A stretch of 19,452 bases of DNA from Alphaproteobacteria bacterium (lineage in GTDB: Bacteria > Pseudomonadota > Alphaproteobacteria > CAAGCB01 > CAG-977), in the NCBI GenBank assembly GCA_900768185.1, contig CAAGCB010000041.1, positions 1 to 19,452 on the forward strand, in the 5' to 3' direction. Position numbers and translations under genes: made by a program. Below are positions 6,566 through 13,192 of the stretch, one piece after another. The notes below the pieces were generated by a model that saw only the letters and a program-made list of their open reading frames with translations, searched no databases and had not been told where the DNA came from. Each line of letters begins with the position of its first letter. Positions within the stretch are counted from its first letter, which is position 1.

Positions 6566-7507
6566 TTAAACACGTTTCATCCAATCTTCAAAAACAGCCT
6601 GAAGAGTTTCGTTGATCGAATATTTTTGTTTCCATCCCAAAGATTTTAATCTGGAATTATCACCAACAAGAGTCGGTTCATCTGAAATTCTTACGAAGCG
6701 TTCATCTCTCACAACTTTCACTTTGACGCCTGCTATTTCAATCAGCCAATCTAATATATCTTGAATTCTATATGTGTTTCCTGTGTAGATATTTACGGGA
6801 ATGCCCACCAAATCACTGTTAGCCAACATCATCATGCCGCGTACACCATCACGAACGTCAATAAAATCACGGGAAGTGTTGAGATTTCCCACGTGGATTT
6901 CTGGAGGCATCTTACCTTTAACTATCATTGCCAACTGACGGGCAAAATTTTGAATAGCTGTGGCAGGCGGGTGCCCTGTTCCAACATGAATAAACATTCT
7001 TGGCAAATAAATTTTCAAACCATAATTGGAAATATATTGGTATGCCAACATTTCCATACCGACTTTTGATACACCATAAGGAGTTAACGGACGTAAATTC
7101 CTATCCTCTTTCAACGGACATTCTTCAGGCTTAAAATCCCCGTATTCAGCTGATGTGCAGGCAATCAACATTTTGGCGGGAATGTTCATCTTACGTACAG
7201 CTCTAAATAGATTTAAAGAACCGAAGTAGTTGGTTTCATGCGTTAAGACTTCACAATCCCAAGACCATCCGTTAAATGCTTGTGCAGCCATATGAATAAC
7301 CAAATCAGGCTGAACATCATTAACTAGTTTTTCAACTTGGTCCCTGTCAAGTAAATCGCACCGAATTACATCCTCGCGTTTATCCTCATACATCCTTGCT
7401 GGTGCAGAATTTCTGGCAATTCCAACAACATCATGACCACATTTCCTATAAGCCTTTGCAAATTCACCGCCAACCATTCCCGTAATACCGGTTACTAATA
7501 CTTTCAT
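6566..7507 (-). CDS. GDP-sugar SDR, RMD-like 4-ketoreductase (possible GDP-6-deoxy-heptose reductase)
   Basis: A 313-aa extended SDR of the GDP-mannose dehydratase/RMD group. Motifs are TGITGMVG at 6-13, CTSAEYG at 117-123, the YxxxK pair Y144/K148 in PYGVSK, SRDFIDVRDG near 212-221 and LVGDNSRLKSLGW near the C-terminus, the last typical of GDP-6-deoxy-mannose reductases. With a DmhA-like dehydratase in the same operon, the simplest role is reduction of the GDP-6-deoxy-4-keto-heptose intermediate; that role is inferred. It could instead be a second 4,6-dehydratase or an epimerase. It lies between GT genes, starting 2 nt before the GT4 stop region ends and stopping just before the GT2 start. 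Composition is intermediate between the AT-rich neighbours and the heptose block. Confidence 0.75.
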   Translation of the reverse strand: MKVLVTGITGMVGGEFAKAYRKCGHDVVGIARNSAPARMYEDKREDVIRCDLLDRDQVEKLVNDVQPDLVIHMAAQAFNGWSWDCEVLTHETNYFGSLNLFRAVRKMNIPAKMLIACTSAEYGDFKPEECPLKEDRNLRPLTPYGVSKVGMEMLAYQYISNYGLKIYLPRMFIHVGTGHPPATAIQNFARQLAMIVKGKMPPEIHVGNLNTSRDFIDVRDGVRGMMMLANSDLVGIPVNIYTGNTYRIQDILDWLIEIAGVKVKVVRDERFVRISDEPTLVGDNSRLKSLGWKQKYSINETLQAVFEDWMKRV

Positions 7508-7509
7508 TT

Positions 7510-8970
7510 TTATTTCTCCTTTTTTCGCACGATTTTTGAATACAACTTGAATATCTTATAGAGAAAATACGGGATTTTTATACCCTTCTCTTGTGATAAT
7601 TTTCTTATTTTTTTAGCATACTTATCTTGCTCACCAAGATAAAGATTTTGATCTCTAACTGAAATATTCTCAATGGCTTGAAATAGCGGGCTCCTTTCTT
7701 CATCATATAATTTTTCTGGCGACACTTGTTTGTTTTTACAAATATGTAAATCTTCATACATATTGATATATTTTTTCAACAAGCATTTCGACATAAAAAA
7801 TGTATCATTTTCTATATATGATCTCTCTGACAATGCCGCATTATTAGGATGAATCATCTGATTATATTTTTTAATCGTCTTTTGAAAAAATTCCGCCGCC
7901 GCCTTTTTACGCTCTCGAACAAGTTCGTCTGTTAAAAAAAGCCCTCTGTTTTCGTAAAAGTAACGAAAAGCTTGTACATAATCATCTATTTTACCTTGAA
8001 AACGAGCACCCAACAACCGATAATCAAATGCAGCATGAAATTCAAATTCCATTTGATTATGCGGGATGAAAATAATGTTATTATCCGCCGAAATAAATTT
8101 TTCGACCTCTTTGTGGACAGGTATATCTGATAGAATTTGCGGAATTCCCAAAGACATCATTTCTATTGAGCTTGTATAAAAACCAACAGTTTTTTGAGGA
8201 TTTACATAAACATCAAATGATGAAATTAAATCTTCCATCTCAGAATGGCTAAGAAACTTTGTTTCTAAAACAACGTTTTTGCCACAACTAGATACAATAT
8301 TTTCCAAATCTTGTATTGATGCAAAAGCATCACGGCGATCTGTTGTTTTTAAAACTAATTCAACATCATCTTTATCACCAAAAGCCTTTTGAAAACTTTC
8401 AATCAGCAAGGGTAAATTTTTCCTGTTTTCAGACGCTGATAAGCACCCGAATCTCGTTTTTTTATGCTTTTTTTTGCAGATTTTTGAAAAGCCATCTATC
8501 AAAACAACAAGTTCCAGACCAAAACAATCTCGTGTAACACCATATCTTTTAAGATTATGCGCGCAATAATCCGACGGACAAACGCATATATCAAAATTTT
8601 TATTAATAACTTCTACCCATTCCAAAGGTGGAACAGAGCCATCATAAACAGGATAACATATTTTGATTTTAGCTTTATGCTCCAACATCTTGGAAAATTT
8701 ATCACTGAATGCGTAGCCAAATATCCAAGGATAAACTAAAAAATCATACTCATAATCAGAAGGCAGATCTTTGCTTCTTTTAACATTTTTTATTAACTCT
8801 TTTCCCCAAATATTTTCTAAGGTTTCTATTGTATCTTTATGAAACCACAATTCATCTAGATAAACTTCATTCCTTCTATCGTGCAACAAAGCTCCGACAA
8901 AACCGACAACCTGCCTGCCGATAGTTTGCAAATCAATCATGCCCGAAACTAATATTTTAACATTTTTCAT
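7510..8970 (-). CDS. GT4-type (GT-B) glycosyltransferase
   Basis: A 486-aa GT-B glycosyltransferase. The donor-binding C-terminal domain is clear: RFGCLSASENRKN at 173-185 begins it, and SSIEMMSLGIPQILSDIP at about 267-284 carries the E-x7-E-type motif of GT4 enzymes. The N-terminal half is divergent. The last ~150 residues are long, charged and unassigned, ending in a PYFLYKIFKLYSKIVRK-type basic tail similar to that of the GT2 protein at 5508-6551. The start has AGGGAG about 8 nt upstream. The gene is strongly AT-rich and sits inside the low-GC segment. It should add one sugar during assembly of the glycan; donor and acceptor are unknown. Confidence 0.8.
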   Translation of the reverse strand: MKNVKILVSGMIDLQTIGRQVVGFVGALLHDRRNEVYLDELWFHKDTIETLENIWGKELIKNVKRSKDLPSDYEYDFLVYPWIFGYAFSDKFSKMLEHKAKIKICYPVYDGSVPPLEWVEVINKNFDICVCPSDYCAHNLKRYGVTRDCFGLELVVLIDGFSKICKKKHKKTRFGCLSASENRKNLPLLIESFQKAFGDKDDVELVLKTTDRRDAFASIQDLENIVSSCGKNVVLETKFLSHSEMEDLISSFDVYVNPQKTVGFYTSSIEMMSLGIPQILSDIPVHKEVEKFISADNNIIFIPHNQMEFEFHAAFDYRLLGARFQGKIDDYVQAFRYFYENRGLFLTDELVRERKKAAAEFFQKTIKKYNQMIHPNNAALSERSYIENDTFFMSKCLLKKYINMYEDLHICKNKQVSPEKLYDEERSPLFQAIENISVRDQNLYLGEQDKYAKKIRKLSQEKGIKIPYFLYKIFKLYSKIVRKKEK

Positions 8971-8997
8971 AACAATACACTCCCTGACATACGCTGT

Positions 8998-9408
8998 TTA
9001 TTTTTTGCTGTCCCACTCTTGATGAACTTGAACAATATGAGGAAATTTGCTTTTTGGCCAGTTTATCATTTTTTTGAATTCCTCGTTCTTAACGATATTT
9101 TTAATTTCGCCGTAATACATTCGTTTAAATGTTTTTTTATCAATTTTTTTATCGATATACTTTGCACACGCTTCATCATAAGCGTTAAGAAGTTCTTCTT
9201 TTGCTTCGTTCAAAAGAGCTTCTTTAACAGATGTATCTGTAATAATTATTTGACGTAAATTTGAGCGCGCGCTCGAAATCATTTCTCTTACGGCAATTTC
9301 CATTTGCGCATCAGATTGTTTTTTAGTGTACCTATAAACAAAAAATGTTATTATTCCTGTTAGAAATACATTTAAATAATCTGCTATACTTCCGATCTCA
9401 ACGCTCAT
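8998..9408 (-). CDS. Small single-pass membrane protein, unknown
   Basis: A 136-aa protein with one clear hydrophobic segment at about residues 11-26 (YLNVFLTGIITFFVYR) followed by Lys-Lys, then a long charged helical region with a possible coiled coil (EAKEELLNAYDEACAKYIDKK). The positive residues after the membrane segment suggest a cytoplasmic C-terminus. It was not recognised. Its ATG overlaps the preceding stop by 4 nt, and GGAAG lies about 7 nt upstream, so it is coupled to the 109-aa gene. It is AT-rich like its neighbours. It may be a membrane anchor for the small soluble proteins encoded just before it. Confidence 0.65.
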   Translation of the reverse strand: MSVEIGSIADYLNVFLTGIITFFVYRYTKKQSDAQMEIAVREMISSARSNLRQIIITDTSVKEALLNEAKEELLNAYDEACAKYIDKKIDKKTFKRMYYGEIKNIVKNEEFKKMINWPKSKFPHIVQVHQEWDSKK

Positions 9409-9734
9409 TTTTTTTCTTCCTTTTCTGAAGTTTCCATAGCTTTTAATAAAGCCATTAAGGCATCATTTGATGATTCACAAATAACGCCAGTTGTCTTGAA
9501 ACCAAGAAATTTATCTTGGAATTTTTCAGGAGAAACATCTTCAATTTTTGATGCTTTACCCTGCAGTATTTTTATGATCAAATCTAATATTTTTTTTCTC
9601 TGATCATTCGTTAAAAATTCTCCTTTTTTTGTTCGAATAGAATGAAGATCTTCAAGAATTTTTTGAGCGGTTTTATCATTAGGATTCGCCTTTAGTTTTT
9701 CGGCTTGATTTTTGGCATATTCTTCAAAACTCAT
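9405..9734 (-). CDS. Small hypothetical protein, 109 aa
   Basis: A Lys/Glu-rich, helical 109-aa protein starting MSFEEYAKNQAEKLKANPND and ending in a charged tail. It is not recognised. Near its C-terminus is ESSNDALMALLKAME, closely matching SNDALLTLLKK in the 45-aa protein encoded immediately upstream, so the two share a short conserved module. Both ends overlap neighbours by 4 nt (ATGA), a sign of translational coupling. There is no signal peptide or membrane segment. Function unknown. Confidence 0.65.
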   Translation of the reverse strand: MSFEEYAKNQAEKLKANPNDKTAQKILEDLHSIRTKKGEFLTNDQRKKILDLIIKILQGKASKIEDVSPEKFQDKFLGFKTTGVICESSNDALMALLKAMETSEKEEKK

Positions 9735-9868
9735 TTTTTGTTCTTCTTTTTAGCTTTATCTTTTTTCTCATTTTCTTCTTTGTTTTTTTTCAGCAAGGTC
9801 AATAAAGCATCGTTGCTTTCTTCTACTGACTCTTTGCCATTCTGAAGAATTTCTTTCAAAATTTTCAT
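9731..9868 (-). CDS. Small hypothetical protein, 45 aa
   Basis: An ATG at 9868 opens a 45-aa frame beginning MKILKEILQNGKESVEESND, with AAGGTG upstream, and ending in a highly basic Lys-rich tail. The stop overlaps the ATG of the 109-aa gene by 4 nt. The SNDALLTLLKK segment (residues 18-28) recurs in that next protein. The overlap and the shared motif make it a likely real gene despite its size. Function unknown; the basic tail could bind nucleic acid or membrane. Confidence 0.55.
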   Translation of the reverse strand: MKILKEILQNGKESVEESNDALLTLLKKNKEENEKKDKAKKKNKK

Positions 9869-9869
9869 C

Positions 9870-9896
9870 TCACACCTTCATCATTTCATCCGCCGC
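9870..9896. repeat. Imperfect direct repeat, copy A
   Basis: Together with 10334-10360 this forms a pair of near-identical segments, 21 of 24 bases matching after the stop triplet. Both are read as the codons for AADE-(M/V)-M-(K/R)-V on the minus strand. The pair brackets the 124-aa ORF, so it may mark an insertion or a duplication boundary. Confidence 0.4.
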
Positions 9897-9932
9897 TGAT
9901 TTTTGCATTTTTCTCTGCAATTCTTCACGCAT
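9870..9932 (-). pseudogene. 20-aa ORF or out-of-frame C-terminal remnant
   Basis: A short frame encodes MREELQRKMQKSAADEMMKV and stops 1 nt before the 45-aa gene starts. Its end resembles the C-terminus of the HddC/GmhB fusion protein (NMRGDKETAADEVMRV), and the DNA shows 21 of 24 matching bases just after the stop codons (9873-9896 against 10337-10360). Upstream the same frame stays open through the end of the 124-aa gene, so it could be that gene's true C-terminus after a frameshift. Alternatively it is a scar from recombination with the fusion-gene end. It has no convincing ribosome binding site. Confidence 0.3.
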
Positions 9933-9940
9933 ATTTGCAA

Positions 9941-10315
9941 TTACAAACCTACTATAAGATGCGTTTGCGCATAAAGTTGCAACAACTTTTGTGCGACTTG
10001 CGATGCACTCATAGGCGATGAAGATGTATAAATGATTGCTCCGATATTCTTAGCGGAAGTCATTGACGTATCCCTTTGCGCTGTCGGAAAATTTTGTTGC
10101 AAATGCTGAAAAGCTTGTTGATTTTGAGCTGCAGAATTGTCTTCAAAATCAATACGGATTTCGACGGGAGGCTTTCCTTTAACGTCCATTCGAACTTCAT
10201 AATGACAATTTTTTCGTCCGAAAGAAATGCAACTGTCATTTTCATAACATTTCGATAAATTGAATCCATTTTGTTGTAAAATTTGTTCTAAATTCCTGTA
10301 CACTTGTTTAACCAT
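9941..10315 (-). CDS. Hypothetical protein, 124 aa
   Basis: A 124-aa soluble protein, not recognised. Residues 1-65 look like an alpha/beta domain (ENDSCISFGRKNCHYEVRMD, then PPVEIRIDFED), followed by a Gln/Asn-rich helix (AAQNQQAFQHLQQNF) and a C-terminal helix (SASQVAQKLLQLYAQ). A GAGGAG site lies 8 nt before the ATG. It is the first gene after the HddC/GmhB fusion and the first in the AT-rich segment. The -1 frame at its end is open and continues to the 20-aa segment downstream, so a frameshift may have shortened it. Function unknown. Confidence 0.6.
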   Translation of the reverse strand: MVKQVYRNLEQILQQNGFNLSKCYENDSCISFGRKNCHYEVRMDVKGKPPVEIRIDFEDNSAAQNQQAFQHLQQNFPTAQRDTSMTSAKNIGAIIYTSSSPMSASQVAQKLLQLYAQTHLIVGL

Positions 10316-10333
10316 TTTTCAATCTCCTCATTT

Positions 10334-10360
10334 TTACACCCTCATCACTTCATCCGCTGC
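10334..10360. repeat. Imperfect direct repeat, copy B
   Basis: This is the 3' end of the HddC/GmhB fusion gene and the partner of the segment at 9870-9896. The two copies are about 464 nt apart. The similarity extends weakly outward to a shared CGCATATT (9928-9935 and near 10377-10384). Confidence 0.4.
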
Positions 10361-11545
10361 GGTTTCTTTGTCTCCGCGCATATTGTGTTCGTTAATCAGG
10401 CGGATGGTTTTGCCGACGCCCGCCGTTTTTGCCGCCGTGATGTCCGTTTCCGCGTCGCCGATTAAAACGGACTGTTTCAAGTCGATGTTCAGCTCCTTTG
10501 CCGCGCGCAAAATCATGCCTGCGTTCGGCTTGCGATAGAACGACGCGCGTCTGTACTTTCCAACCCCATCGGGGTGATACGGGCAGAAGTATTCCGCCGT
10601 AATCGGGCATCCCTGCCGTTCAAATTCCGCATGAATGTAATCGCGCAGTTTGAAATAGTCGGCTTCGGAGTATATGCCCTTGGCAATGCCCGCTTGATTG
10701 GTTACCACAACAATTTCAAAGCCTTTGCTTTTGTAATCGCGACACAAATCGAAAATGCCGTCCATAAACTCGCAATCTTCGATTTTGTGCAAGTGGTGTT
10801 TGTCCACGTTAATCACGCCGTCACGGTCAAGGAACAATGCTTTGTGCGTCGGATTGCCGAAAATCACGCTTTTCAGTTCGCGGCACGCCTGCGCATAGCT
10901 TTCCGGAACGCCGATGTCGATAAAGTAGTCGTCCGCTTGAACATACAACGGTTTCAACACACCGATTTCGGGTTCAAGCACGTCCTTTTCAAACGAAAAC
11001 CTTTTGGGCAAGTCCGCTTTGAACAAATCGCGCCGAATTTTGTAAATTCCCGCGTTAATCAAGCCCGCCGTCGGTTCGGGGCTTTTTTCCAGCAAAGACA
11101 CAATCCGTCCGTTTTCGACCCGCACCCAACCGTAGCGGTTGGCGTTGTCAACCTGCTTTAAAACAACCGCCAGTTTTTCGTTTTCGCTTTTGCGGATAAA
11201 GTCGGCGTAGTCCGTTTGAACATAAGTGTCGCCGTTTAAAACGACCGCTTCGTCCAAATTGAACAGGTCAAACGCCTGCTTTATCGCTCCGCCCGTGCCG
11301 AGAGGTTCGGCTTCTTCGGAATAAAGCACGGGGACACCCAGAAAACTGTCGCCGAAGCGTTTTTCGATGACGTCTTTCAGGTAAGACACGCACAGCACAA
11401 TCCGTTCGGGGTCGCAAAACAGGACTTCCCGCATCAGCAGTTCCAAAAACGGCGTACCGTCAATGTCCGCCATCGGTTTGGGAACGTCTTTGACGACGGA
11501 TTGCAGGCGCGTGCCGAATCCTCCGGCTAAAATCACGATGTTCAT
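10334..11545 (-). CDS. hddC: Bifunctional heptose-1-phosphate nucleotidyltransferase / heptose-bisphosphate phosphatase (HddC-GmhB fusion)
   Basis: A 403-aa fusion of two enzymes. Residues 1-~228 form a nucleotidyltransferase: LAGGFGTRL at 6-14 (nucleotide loop), KPM at 23-25, GTGGAI near 83-88 and NGD at 104-106. Residues ~234-385 form a HAD phosphatase of the GmhB/histidinol-phosphatase type: FLDRDGVIN with D240/D242, VVTNQAG with T282, RKP with K339 and IGDAETD with D364. Expected roles are removal of the 7-phosphate from heptose 1,7-bisphosphate and transfer of GMP to heptose 1-alpha-phosphate. The usual GmhB zinc loop is degenerate: C321 remains, but Y323 replaces the zinc His and S335/Y337 replace the two Cys before RKP. 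The gene overlaps hddA by 4 nt. GTP rather than ATP specificity is inferred from HddA and DmhA. Confidence 0.85.
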   Translation of the reverse strand: MNIVILAGGFGTRLQSVVKDVPKPMADIDGTPFLELLMREVLFCDPERIVLCVSYLKDVIEKRFGDSFLGVPVLYSEEAEPLGTGGAIKQAFDLFNLDEAVVLNGDTYVQTDYADFIRKSENEKLAVVLKQVDNANRYGWVRVENGRIVSLLEKSPEPTAGLINAGIYKIRRDLFKADLPKRFSFEKDVLEPEIGVLKPLYVQADDYFIDIGVPESYAQACRELKSVIFGNPTHKALFLDRDGVINVDKHHLHKIEDCEFMDGIFDLCRDYKSKGFEIVVVTNQAGIAKGIYSEADYFKLRDYIHAEFERQGCPITAEYFCPYHPDGVGKYRRASFYRKPNAGMILRAAKELNIDLKQSVLIGDAETDITAAKTAGVGKTIRLINEHNMRGDKETAADEVMRV

Positions 11546-12612
11546 GGCTTCAGCTTTATCCCCTCGGCTTGGTTTTGCATGTGGATGTAATCCAGCTTTT
11601 CATAAGCCGAATCTTTGTACGTTTTCGGCGCGTACAAAATGATTTGACAGCCCTGATCGTCGAATTTGAACGGAACGTGCATAATGTTCCGCAAAGCTTT
11701 CTTTATCCCGTGGTGCTTTTCGGGGGGAGCGAAAAACAGCATGAATCCGCCGCCGCCAGCACCCAGAAGCTTGCCGCCGATTGCGCCGTTCGCCAAAGCG
11801 GTGTCGTAAATCTCGTCCACCAAAGAATTCGAGATTTTATCCGTCAGCGACCGTTTCAACATCCACGTTTCGTGCAGCATTTTACCGAAGTCCGTCAAAT
11901 CTGCGCTTTCCAACGACAGGATTTTCGCAGCTTGCGGCACCATTTCCATCATGCGAGTCAACTGCGCCGTTTTGTCTTTGGTCGTTTCGATTTGCTTTTT
12001 GCAAATATCCGAAGCCGTGCGCGAAATCCCCGTAAAGAACAACAGCAAGTGGTCGTTGAACAGCTTCTTGCGTTCATCGGAAATAATGACGGGTTCGACG
12101 CTGAATTCGCCGTTGCGCTTGATGTGAATCAAGTTCAATCCGCCGTATACAGCGGCAATCTGATCCTGCACGCCGACGTTTTCGTGCAGCACGTTGCGTT
12201 CAAGGTTGATTGTTTCCTTTGCCAAAGCGTATTTGGCAATCATTTCGCCCTGCAACGCCTTGATGCCTTTAATCAATCCCGCGCAAAAAGACGAGCTTGA
12301 CCCCAGTCCCGAACGGGCGGGCAAGTCGCATTGATTGGAAATCTCGACCCCGTGAGGCACTTGATAATGCAACAAAGCCCCGCGCACGGCGTTGTGATGC
12401 ACGTCTTCAAACGTTTCGGGCGTTTCCAATTCCCGCCAAACGATGCGGTTTTTCATGTCGGCGTGAAAAGGCGGCAGATAGCGGCAGCTGATGTAGTTGT
12501 AGTGATTTATCGTTGTCGATAAAACCCGTCCGCCGTGTTCCTGATACCAAGTGTGGTAATCCGTCCCGCCGCCGAAAAACGACACGCGGTAGGGTGTGCG
12601 CGTGATAATCAT
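11542..12612 (-). CDS. hddA: D-glycero-alpha-D-manno-heptose 7-phosphate kinase
   Basis: A 356-aa GHMP-family kinase that phosphorylates D-glycero-D-manno-heptose 7-phosphate at C1 with alpha configuration, the committed step to GDP-heptose. It begins IITRTPYRVSFFGGGTDY (sugar-binding start typical of HddA and fucokinase-like proteins), has the ATP loop LPARSGLGSSSS at 97-108 and the C-terminal GHMP motif KLLGAGGGGF at 281-290. Length fits the family. Both ends overlap neighbours by 4 nt, with gmhA before and the HddC-GmhB fusion after, which is the pathway order. The other GHMP kinases acting on sugars are less likely given this context. Confidence 0.92.
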   Translation of the reverse strand: MIITRTPYRVSFFGGGTDYHTWYQEHGGRVLSTTINHYNYISCRYLPPFHADMKNRIVWRELETPETFEDVHHNAVRGALLHYQVPHGVEISNQCDLPARSGLGSSSSFCAGLIKGIKALQGEMIAKYALAKETINLERNVLHENVGVQDQIAAVYGGLNLIHIKRNGEFSVEPVIISDERKKLFNDHLLLFFTGISRTASDICKKQIETTKDKTAQLTRMMEMVPQAAKILSLESADLTDFGKMLHETWMLKRSLTDKISNSLVDEIYDTALANGAIGGKLLGAGGGGFMLFFAPPEKHHGIKKALRNIMHVPFKFDDQGCQIILYAPKTYKDSAYEKLDYIHMQNQAEGIKLKP

Positions 12613-13181
12613 TTGTCCGTCCCGAAAAAATGTTCCTCAACCAGCCCGCAAATCAAATGACCGCAAGCAATATGCATTTCCTGAATGTTGTTCGTGATAT
12701 CCGACGGCACATTCAGAGTGATGTCGGCGGTTTCTTTCATTTTGCCGCCTTTCGCCCCCGTAAAAGCGACCGTCGCGATGCCTTTTTCTTGGGCGGCGGC
12801 GAAAGCGTCCAATACGTTCTTTGAATTGCCCGAAGTCGATATGCCGACCAGAACGTCGCCCGCGTTGCCGATGCCTTTCAACGGACGGGAAAATACTTTT
12901 TCATAGCCGTAATCGTTGCCGATTGCCGTCAAAGCCGATGTGTCGGTCGTCAAGCTCATCGCGGGCATGGGGGCACGGTCGATTTTATAGCGTCCCATCA
13001 GCTCCGCCGCCAAGTGCTGCGAATCCGCCGCCGATCCGCCGTTGCCGCAAAAGATGACTTTGTGTCCGTCGGACAGGGCTTTTATCCACAAATCCGCAAT
13101 CGCGCGAATGGTGTCGCTTTGATTTTCCAGCTTTTTAAAGTTGTCGGCGATGGTCGCCAAAGCGTTTCTAATATCCGTCAT
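12609..13181 (-). CDS. gmhA: Sedoheptulose 7-phosphate isomerase
   Basis: A 190-aa SIS-domain isomerase that turns sedoheptulose 7-phosphate into D-glycero-D-manno-heptose 7-phosphate. CGNGGSAADSQHLAAE at 45-60 and ISTSGNSKN at 114-122 form the phosphate-binding and active-site loops; E60 and a His in QEMHIACGH (H170/H175) fit the catalytic pair of the family. Length matches GmhA (~190). The ATG at 13181 is chosen over the one at 13238 because GGGGGAAAC precedes it and the longer version would overlap dmhA with a Pro/Arg-rich, non-homologous extension. It starts 11 nt after dmhA and overlaps hddA by 4 nt. Confidence 0.93.
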   Translation of the reverse strand: MTDIRNALATIADNFKKLENQSDTIRAIADLWIKALSDGHKVIFCGNGGSAADSQHLAAELMGRYKIDRAPMPAMSLTTDTSALTAIGNDYGYEKVFSRPLKGIGNAGDVLVGISTSGNSKNVLDAFAAAQEKGIATVAFTGAKGGKMKETADITLNVPSDITNNIQEMHIACGHLICGLVEEHFFGTDK

Positions 13182-13192
13182 TGTTTCCCCCT

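Noticed and set aside
2027..9734. Similar openings of the 54-aa (MTLQEYAKQ) and 109-aa (MSFEEYAKN) proteins
   Set aside because: Only nine residues match loosely, the rest differs, and short Lys/Glu helices often look alike; probably chance.
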